From the NCBI RefSeq assembly GCF_014524565.1, contig NZ_CP060139.1, positions 620,001-684,000 of the forward strand: a stretch of 64,000 nucleotides of DNA, read 5' to 3'. Both the position numbers and the translations under genes were made by a program. The notes beneath the pieces were generated by a model, which saw nothing but the letters and a program-made list of their open reading frames with translations, had not been told where the DNA came from and did not search any database. Source of the DNA: Croceimicrobium hydrocarbonivorans (lineage in GTDB: Bacteria; Bacteroidota; Bacteroidia; Flavobacteriales; Schleiferiaceae). Of this stretch, positions 1-8,500 are shown piece after piece (the first letter of the stretch is position 1; the number at the start of each line of letters is the position of its first letter).

Positions 1-3000
1 GGTAATGGAACTTCCATTTGGTCTGGCCCTTTCACAGTATGTACTCTTTGTACTACTCAATCTTTACCTTATTCTGAAAACTTCGATATTGGTTTAGGTT
101 GTTTTGTAGTAACTGATGGTGGTAACACCACAGACACCTGGATTCACGCCACTTCATCCAATACTACCACTACCACAACTGGTACTGCACTGGATGCTTC
201 TCCAGGTTGGATTGAAGCAGATTCAGATAATGCCGGTTCAGGTGCAATCACCATGGATGAAAATATCACCAGTGCTTATATCGATGCCGGAAGTATCACC
301 GGAACCTTATACTTGGAATTTGACCAGTTCTATCAGCACCTAGGATCAAATGCTGAAGTAGAAATCTGGGATGGAAATGCCTGGGTAAATGTGCTTACTC
401 AAAATTCAACTAATGTTGGTGCTTGGGGAAATCCAGATCATCAAAAGATTGACATTACTGCTTATGCCAATGACAGTCTTCAAGTACGTTTCGTATACAA
501 AGACAATGGCGTTTGGGCCTGGTGGTGGGTAATCGACAACGTTCTTGTACAAGAAGAACTTTGTGCCCGTTCAACCAACTTCACCGCAGCCTTTGTAACT
601 GCTGACTCAGTTGGTCTGGCTTGGACTCCAGGTGCAGGTAGCAACTTTGGCATCGAATATGGTCCTGCCGGATTCACCCCAGGTAGTGGTACTTTAACCA
701 GTACTTCTAATTCTTCAATTACTATTACTGGTTTATCACCACAAACCAGCTACGACTTCTACTTAATCGATACCTGTTCTGGTAGTATTGCCAGTTTACC
801 TGTATTCTTAAATGTAGCAACGGCTTGTGCTATCAGCACTCCTGCTGTATTGCCTTTAACCGAAGATTTCGAAAATTACAGTCAAGGTCCTACCTTCAAT
901 GGTACTACCGAGTACTTATGTAACCCTTCATACTACTGGTCCTTAAACCCATCCTCTGGTAATGGTCGCTTCCGCTTACAAGCTGGATCTACCTATTACA
1001 GAAGTGGTTTACAGGCCTTAACAGCGGATCACGATCCATTTGTTTCTACGCCTGAAACCAACAGTATGGTTATGACGGTAGATTTAAGCAATTACACTAC
1101 CGCTAATGGTATTGAATTGAGCTTCTACTGGATGCGTCATACTACTACCTCTCGCCCTGGCAACAAGGTGTATGCTCGTGGTAGCGCCTCTGACCCTTGG
1201 GTTGAATTAGCCAGCTTGAACAACTCTTTAAGCGGTGGTTTCGATTCCATTATCGGAATGGACATTGTAGCTCCATTAGGTCTTGTAGGTCAAACCGTTA
1301 GTGCTACTACTCAGATTCGCTTCGACCAGGAAGGTCAAAACGGATCCAGCTTCAGCAATACCTGCTGCGATGGCTATACTTTAGAAGACATTACCCTTGA
1401 GGCAGTAGCTTGTCCATTGCCTGGTGGATTAAACGTGAGTGGTGTATTTGACACTACTGCTACCTTAAATTGGGCCGGTGCTTCATCAGCATCCAACTTC
1501 CAATACTGGTTTGGTCCTGCTGGATTCTTCCAGGGAACTACCACTACCGGTGGGATTAAAGGCTTTAGCGCAAGCTCAGGAGTTGTTGTAGACACATTAA
1601 GTCAATTTACTTGCTACGAATTCCTGGTACGTACAGTATGTCAGCCTGGTGATACTTCTTCTTGGAGTGCTCCTTACCAATTCTGTACTCCTTGTAGCCC
1701 AATTAGTGCTCCTCATTCTGAGAACTGGGATGCCCTTACCTCGGCTTCAAAGGACCTTGGATGTTTCAGCTCTATCGAAGATCCTAGCTTAAACAGCTCC
1801 AACTTCTTAGGGGTTACCATCCAAAATAGTACCTTCTACAATCCTATTTCTACACCCAACTATGTAGAAATGGATAACTCATCCGCTACTTCAGCTCCAT
1901 TGCTTTTAGTATCTCCTCCAACTACCGACATGACTGCCGGTGATAAGCGAATTGTATTCTACAGTCGCGCTACTTTTGTGGGTACACCACCTCATAGTTT
2001 AATCGTAGGTACCATGGCAGATGGTAACAATGCTGCTACCTTCCATGGATTAGATACTATTTATCCGGATGGAAATGCATTTACTCGTTACGTAGTAAAC
2101 TTAACGACCGCTAATGGGTATAATGGTACGGATCAATACTTTGCGATTGCGCACGGTCAGGATGCTACCTTCTACACCATCTTAGTTGATGATGTTACCT
2201 ACGAGCAAATTCCTACCTGTCCTGAAGTAAGCAATCTCAAGACCTTACAGGTGGATAGCATGAATGCTATGGTAAGCTGGACTCCTTTCAGCGGAAGTAC
2301 AGGAAGCTTCCAGATTGAATATGGAACCGGAGCCTTCGGCTCATCTAGTAACAGCCGTGTGGTTGCTTCTAATGATACTACTACCATTACGGGTTTAACT
2401 CCAGGTACTAACTACTGTTTCTGGGTTCGCGAAATCTGTGCTCCTGGTGATACCAGTATCTGGATAGGCTCTGAATGCTTCAAAACGGAATGTTTAAGTA
2501 TTTCTGCTCCTTCACATGAAGATTGGGATGCTTTGGCTACCGGATTAGATTTAGGATGTTTTAATAAATACGAAGATCCTAGTTTGACCATAAGTGCTTT
2601 CCAGGGAGTTACCATTCAAACCGGTACCTTCAACCAGCCATTCTCTGCTCCTAATGTAGCTGAGTTGGATAATGGTAACATCGTGAATGATGATCTGATC
2701 TTGATCTCACCTCGCACCAATGACCTAAGTGCTTCGGATAAACGGATCCGTTTCTATGCCCGTACCACTACCACCTTCCAGAATCCTGAAATCGTAGTAG
2801 GCTCTATGAGCAATCCATTAGATAATAGCACTTTCAACGCTCTGGATACCATTCCATTGCAAACCGGTGCTATGGTAGAGTACATTGTTAACTTTAATGC
2901 TAGCAATGGTTACAATGGTACTGATAAGTACTTTGCGATTGCCCACGGCTTAACTGCTACTTTCCAAACTATTCTTATCGATGATATCTTCTACGAAGCA

Positions 3001-5247
3001 ATTCCAAGTTGTATTCGTCCTGATAGTCTGGATGTTACCAGCATCACCTCGAACAGCGCCAGTGTAAGCTGGACTAGTGCGAATGGTGGTTCTAGCTTTG
3101 AGTACGAATACGGAATCAATCCATTGGGCGATCCAGGTAACACGCGTACCACAATTTCTACCCCGGCCGCCACTTTAGCTGGCCTTACTCCTGGAACCGG
3201 ATACTGTGTTTGGGTGCGTGAAATTTGCTCGGCCACCGATACCAGTTTCTGGAGAGGACCATTCTGCTTCAGCACACTTTGTGCTCCTAGTAACCCTGCT
3301 CCTTACTATACCAATTTCGAAGGTATTACCATCGGTGTTGCAACTGGTACTCCTACAGGATGGGAAAACTGTTGGACACAAAACACAGTTACTGGTTCCC
3401 TGCATTGGGAATCAGAAGATGCCACTGGTGCAAACGAGAACAGTACTGGTACTGGTCCATTCTATGATGCTACTACTCCCAGTGTTACTGGTGGTACTTA
3501 TATGTACTTAGAAACTTCATCTACTGGTGGTCCTGCAGAGTTAATCTCTCCCCCCATCGACATTACAGGCTTAGCTAATCCTGAAGTTGAATATTGGTAC
3601 CACATGTTCGGAGCAACTATTAACCGTTTAGTAGTTTATGCTGAGGATAACCTTGGTGGTCGTACAGCTATTGACAGCTTAGTTGGTCAACAACAAACTG
3701 CGCAGTCTGATCCTTTCTGGCAACGGAATGTGAGTATTGCTAACCTGACTCCAGGTGTATACAAATTCGTATTCGAAGGACATATCGGTTCATCATTTAC
3801 CGGTGATATTTCTATCGACGAATTCCGTGTACAAGTTGGAGCAAGCTGTCCTCGTCCTACATTCTTAGTACAAACTGCTAAGAACTTAAATGATATCACA
3901 ATTGGTTGGACTGCTAATGGTACTGGTACCAGCTGGCAAATTGAATACGGTCCGGTTGGATTTACTCCTGGAAGCGGAACTTTATTGACTACTTCCAACA
4001 ATCCTGAAACCATCAACAGCCTTACCGCAGCTACTAATTATGATGTATATGTACGTGAGATTTGTGGTGCAGCAGATACCTCAGCTTGGACTGGTCCTTT
4101 AGTGGCTAGCACTGATATCTGTTTAGCCAGCAGCAAATGTTGGTTCGTATTCGATCTTAAAGACACCTTCGGTGACGGATGGAATGGTGGCGAAGTAACC
4201 ATTTACCAAAACGGTATCGAAGTAGGTAAGATGGGATCCAACTTTACCACTGGTACTTTATACAAAGACTCTATCCAATTATGTGACATGTTCCAAACTG
4301 CTGTAGCTCTTACTACCGCTGGTGGATGGCCAAGTGAAATTGGATTAGAAGTATTTGATCCTACCGGAGCAAGTGTTGGCAGTTATATTGCCAGTGGCAC
4401 AACTTCACAAGGTGATACTCTGGTAAGCTTCTTAGCAAGCTGTGCTGGTGCTCCTACTCCTTGTGCCATGCCAGATTCTATCTGGGCAACTTCCAATGTA
4501 AGTTGTGATGGTATTGAAGTAGACTGGAACAGCAATACTGGTGGTTCATTTATTGAATACGGTCCAGCTGGATTTACCCCTGGAACTGGTACTTTCACCG
4601 GTGTGGTAACCGCTCCATACCTGATCTCAAGCTTGAGCCCAGGTACAGCTTACGACATCTATGTTGCTGATACTTGTGGAACCAGCGATACTTCAAGCTT
4701 CAATATGGTAAGCACTTCTACTGCCTCTGGTCCATTACCAGTAGCTAGCTTCACTATTGACAGCGCGATTGTAGGTAACTCTTATGAGATCTATGTAGAT
4801 GCCTCTGCTTCTACTGATGCTGATACTTATGAGTGGAACTTCGGTAATGGTGTTACTTCCAGCAATGCTGCTGATACCATGGTATACTTAGGAAATGGTG
4901 GTTATACCGTAACCTTAGTAGTAAGCAATGCTTGTGGTAGCGATACCCTTACTTATCATATCAATGTGAATATTGGTATCGAAGAGAATCCTTTAGCCAA
5001 TAGCTTAAGTGTTTATCCTAACCCTGCTAACTCTATGGTGAACATCAACTTCACCGCTGTAAGCAGTGCCGATGCAGTAATTCGTTTAGTGGACGCTCAA
5101 GGCCGCGAGGTTATGAATGTTCAGGAACGTGCTGCCGGAGGAGAATTTAAGCGTGAACTGGATGTAAGCCAGCTCGCTTCAGGAATCTATATGATCGAAA
5201 TTCAATCCGGAGATCTGAAAGCACACCGTAGATTAAGTGTGAAATAA
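1..5247 (+). CDS. Giant T9SS-secreted adhesin-like multidomain protein, 5' end outside window
   Basis: The reading frame is open from base 1 and the start lies upstream, so only the C-terminal 1748 residues are visible. They alternate jelly-roll/MAM-like (cleaved-adhesin, choice-of-anchor-J type) domains with about seven fibronectin III repeats that share the motif IEYGPAGFTPG. FN3-like units lie near visible residues 187-278, 471-555, 738-825, 1002-1090, 1283-1370 and 1490-1575. A domain with a GDGWNGG motif is near 1375-1487, a PKD domain near 1580-1660, and a T9SS type A sorting tail (SVYPNPANS onward) at about 1666-1748. The tail predicts export by the type IX system and surface anchoring or release. 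The next gene is a paralog in tandem. The native ligand cannot be told from sequence; adhesion is inferred from the architecture. Confidence 0.9.
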   Translation, partial: GNGTSIWSGPFTVCTLCTTQSLPYSENFDIGLGCFVVTDGGNTTDTWIHATSSNTTTTTTGTALDASPGWIEADSDNAGSGAITMDENITSAYIDAGSITGTLYLEFDQFYQHLGSNAEVEIWDGNAWVNVLTQNSTNVGAWGNPDHQKIDITAYANDSLQVRFVYKDNGVWAWWWVIDNVLVQEELCARSTNFTAAFVTADSVGLAWTPGAGSNFGIEYGPAGFTPGSGTLTSTSNSSITITGLSPQTSYDFYLIDTCSGSIASLPVFLNVATACAISTPAVLPLTEDFENYSQGPTFNGTTEYLCNPSYYWSLNPSSGNGRFRLQAGSTYYRSGLQALTADHDPFVSTPETNSMVMTVDLSNYTTANGIELSFYWMRHTTTSRPGNKVYARGSASDPWVELASLNNSLSGGFDSIIGMDIVAPLGLVGQTVSATTQIRFDQEGQNGSSFSNTCCDGYTLEDITLEAVACPLPGGLNVSGVFDTTATLNWAGASSASNFQYWFGPAGFFQGTTTTGGIKGFSASSGVVVDTLSQFTCYEFLVRTVCQPGDTSSWSAPYQFCTPCSPISAPHSENWDALTSASKDLGCFSSIEDPSLNSSNFLGVTIQNSTFYNPISTPNYVEMDNSSATSAPLLLVSPPTTDMTAGDKRIVFYSRATFVGTPPHSLIVGTMADGNNAATFHGLDTIYPDGNAFTRYVVNLTTANGYNGTDQYFAIAHGQDATFYTILVDDVTYEQIPTCPEVSNLKTLQVDSMNAMVSWTPFSGSTGSFQIEYGTGAFGSSSNSRVVASNDTTTITGLTPGTNYCFWVREICAPGDTSIWIGSECFKTECLSISAPSHEDWDALATGLDLGCFNKYEDPSLTISAFQGVTIQTGTFNQPFSAPNVAELDNGNIVNDDLILISPRTNDLSASDKRIRFYARTTTTFQNPEIVVGSMSNPLDNSTFNALDTIPLQTGAMVEYIVNFNASNGYNGTDKYFAIAHGLTATFQTILIDDIFYEAIPSCIRPDSLDVTSITSNSASVSWTSANGGSSFEYEYGINPLGDPGNTRTTISTPAATLAGLTPGTGYCVWVREICSATDTSFWRGPFCFSTLCAPSNPAPYYTNFEGITIGVATGTPTGWENCWTQNTVTGSLHWESEDATGANENSTGTGPFYDATTPSVTGGTYMYLETSSTGGPAELISPPIDITGLANPEVEYWYHMFGATINRLVVYAEDNLGGRTAIDSLVGQQQTAQSDPFWQRNVSIANLTPGVYKFVFEGHIGSSFTGDISIDEFRVQVGASCPRPTFLVQTAKNLNDITIGWTANGTGTSWQIEYGPVGFTPGSGTLLTTSNNPETINSLTAATNYDVYVREICGAADTSAWTGPLVASTDICLASSKCWFVFDLKDTFGDGWNGGEVTIYQNGIEVGKMGSNFTTGTLYKDSIQLCDMFQTAVALTTAGGWPSEIGLEVFDPTGASVGSYIASGTTSQGDTLVSFLASCAGAPTPCAMPDSIWATSNVSCDGIEVDWNSNTGGSFIEYGPAGFTPGTGTFTGVVTAPYLISSLSPGTAYDIYVADTCGTSDTSSFNMVSTSTASGPLPVASFTIDSAIVGNSYEIYVDASASTDADTYEWNFGNGVTSSNAADTMVYLGNGGYTVTLVVSNACGSDTLTYHINVNIGIEENPLANSLSVYPNPANSMVNINFTAVSSADAVIRLVDAQGREVMNVQERAAGGEFKRELDVSQLASGIYMIEIQSGDLKAHRRLSVK

Positions 5248-5250
5248 GAT
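4726..5250 (+). repeat. Near-identical 3' block, copy 1 (partner 10833-11357)
   Basis: These 525 bases match 10833-11357 at a constant offset of 6107. I count about nine mismatches by eye, and none from 4999 to 5250. The block covers the PKD domain, the T9SS tail, the stop codon and three further bases. Just upstream the two genes drop to roughly 75% identity, and just downstream similarity is lost. This pattern suggests recent gene conversion or duplication of the secretion tail. Confidence 0.9.
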
Positions 5251-5269
5251 TCTTAGGAATTTCATAAAG

Positions 5270-5314
5270 AGCCCCCCTTGTTGCTTTTCAAGCTGCAAGG
5301 GGGGCTTTCTTTTT
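5270..5314 (+). terminator. Rho-independent terminator of the first adhesin gene
   Basis: An 11-bp GC-rich perfect stem (AGCCCCCCTTG at 5270-5280 with CAAGGGGGGCT at 5296-5306) is followed by a T-rich run to 5314. It lies 23 bases after the stop codon. The rest of the gap, 5315-5555, is very AT-rich. I see no gene and no clear TAnnTTTG promoter there, though the promoter of the next gene must lie in it. Confidence 0.9.
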
Positions 5315-5555
5315 AGTACAAAATTCATCTATCCAAAGCCCTAAAAACCCTTATATAAACTGGCCTTTACACAGCTATAAGGCCTATTAAATACCATCCA
5401 AAAAAAAACAAGATTTCACTAGCTAAAACCCTCTTTTCAAAAGTGTTATTACACCAGAGTTTTACTAATATTATTTTTAGCAAGCTTATAAAACAGTTAA
5501 ATTTCTCATTTTAAAAAGCTATTATTGTATAGTAAACTGTAATATCCCTAACTAG

Positions 5556-8500
5556 ATGAAAAGAGTACTACTAACCTTACTCCTCGTCAATCTTTGGCTA
5601 GGAGCGGCGGCTCAATGTCCACCAAGCTCTCCACTTTCAACTCCCTACACCGAAAATTTCGATTCTGAAATTGCAGGCTATCAGGCCACCTTCGGGAATT
5701 GTTATGTGGGAACTCGTTCTACAGCACCTCGCTGGGAATATGAAAGTAGCGGAACGGCAAATTCCGCTGGAACCGGCCCCCTGAATGATGCTTCAGGCAC
5801 CGGTATTTATGCTTACCTCGAAACTTCAGGAGGTGCATTAGGCGATACCGCCGGCTTAATTACCCCACCAATCGACCTGGTGGGATTAACAAACCCTGAA
5901 CTGCGCTTCCTGTACCACATGTTCGGTGCTACCATTGGTCAGCTCGACATCTATGTAAATGATGGCACTGGCTGGACGCTTGAGAGTTCAATTGTTGGTC
6001 AGCAACAAACAGGAGAAGGAGATTGCTGGCTACCATCAGCCGTTAGCTTATCTGCCTACTTTGGAGATACAGTACGTATCAAGTTTGTAGGTGAAAGAGG
6101 TAGCTCCTTTACTGGCGATATCTCCATTGATGAGATTACCGTCGATGAGGCCTTAAATTGCCCTGTTCCTGTAAATTTCCGTTGGTTAAGCAGCACTCCA
6201 AACGCAGCCATCTTAACTTTTGACGCTGTTGCTGCAGCAACCTCAGGCTACCGCGTTTATGTAGGTGCCCCAGGCTTTGATCCTGCTACAGTAACGCCTC
6301 AAACCTTTACGAACGACACTGTAACCCTAACCGGTTTAAGCGCCGCAACTACTTATGAGGCTTATGTTGAGTCGGATTGTGGTTCCAATGGTTTAAGTGG
6401 TACCATCTGTGCCATTACTTTCGAAACCAGCTGCGTTCCTTTCAACACTTATTATGCACGCGACTTTGAGTCTGATACGGATGGTGACGAACCACAGTGT
6501 TGGGTACAATACAATAACTACGATCTAAATGCATATGCCAGAACCGAAACGGTAACCAATGCATATAGTGGTAATAATGTCTTAGAGATCTTCAGTAGCT
6601 CTAATTTCTCCGCAGGTGACACCCTGATTTCAGTAAGTCCTGAATTCAGCGATATGACCAGCAACACTCGTCAGGTAAAATTCTATGTGAGCTCACAAGT
6701 AGCTAGCAATACCTTAATTGTAGGTACCTCTAATTCACAATTACCTGGCTCCGCATTTAATCCTATCGACACCATTACCTTAAGCACATCTTGGCAATTG
6801 GTTATTATCCCTTTAAATGCCTCTAGTGGCTATAATGGCTCAGATAAATATGTGGTTTTCCGTCATGGACTGGAAAATACCTTTAGCGATGTGTACATCG
6901 ATGATTTTGTATATGAAGCGATTCCAGCCTGTCCTCAATTAACTAATATCAGTTTAGATGCGGTTGGAATTACCACTGCTACCTTCAGCTATAACAGCAG
7001 CAGCAATCCTGTACAATACGAGTTTGGTCCTGTTGGCTATCAGCAGGGAACCGGAACGGTTGGCACCCTGCCCAGCAATACGGGTACCATTGGTGGTTTA
7101 AGTTCTGCCAATTGCTACGATGTTTACCTGCGTACTGATTGTACAAGCGGAGGTAATGGTACTTCTATCTGGTCTGGTCCTTTCACAGTATGCACTCTTT
7201 GCTTAACGCAGAGCTTACCTTATTCTGAAAACTTTGACATTGGCCTTGGATGTTTCATTGCTCAAGACGGTGGAACTACAACCGATACTTGGGTACATGC
7301 TACCTCCTCCACAACTACAACCAACCCCGCTGGATTGAATAGCTCCCCTGGATGGGTAGAGGCCGATTCTGATAATGCAGGTTCGGGTGCAGTTACCATG
7401 GATGAAAACTTATTGAGTCCTTATATCGATGCAGGTAATATCACTGGAACTTTATATCTGGAATTTGATCAATTCTACCAAAACCTTGGCTCTAATGCCA
7501 TAGTAGAAGTTTGGGATGGTAACAATTGGATTGGCCTATTGAACCAAACCGCCAATATTGGAGCCTTTGGAGCCCCAGATCATCAGAAAATCGATATTAC
7601 GGCTTATGCTAATGATAGCCTTCAAGTTCGTTTTGTTTACCAGGATAATGGCGCCTGGGCTTGGTGGTGGTTGATTGACAACGTTCTGATTCAAGAAGAA
7701 CTTTGTGCTCGTTCAACCAATTTCATGACCTCCTTCGCTACCTCCGACTCCTTAGGTCTTTCTTGGACCGCCGGATCAGGTACCAGCTTTAGCATTGAAT
7801 ATGGCCCTGCTGGATTTACTCCAGGTACCGGAACCATCGTAGGCACTACAAATTCCAGCATCACGATCACGGGTTTAAGTGCTCAAACCGCATATGACTT
7901 CTATCTGGTAGACAGCTGTTTTGGGGGTACCGCAAGCTTACCAGTGTTCCATTCTGCCAGTACCGCTTGTGCATTAACTACGGCGGCAGTTCTACCTCTT
8001 ATTGAGGGTTTTGAAAACTATTCTACCGGACCGGTATTCACGACCCCAGATCAATTATGTAATCCGAGCTATTCATGGACTATGAACCCGGTAGGAAACG
8101 GTCGCTTTGATCTACAAGCCGGAGCTACTTTCTACCGTAATGGACTACAAGCCATGACAGTGGGGCAATCTAGTTTCACCAATAATCTGGTGATTAATGA
8201 TTTAACCATGACGGTAGATCTTAGTAATTATACCACATCGCCTGGTATAACACTTAGCTTATACTACATGCGTCATACTGCTACCTCACGCCCTGGCAAT
8301 AAAATCTTTGCCCGTGGAAGCGTAGCTGACACCTGGGTGCAAATCGGTGTGATGAACTCTCCAAATGTTGGTTCGTATGACTCTATCATTGGGGTAGACA
8401 TCGTAGGCCCTCTTGCCGCTGCTGGTCAAACGGTGGGTGCTACCACTCAAATTCGCTTCGATCAAGAAGGTCAGAACGGTATTTTCAGCACTACATGTTG

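Noticed and set aside
3175-3511. Overlapping frames inside the first adhesin gene
   Set aside because: They lie within FN3 and MAM coding sequence and have repetitive, non-protein-like translations.
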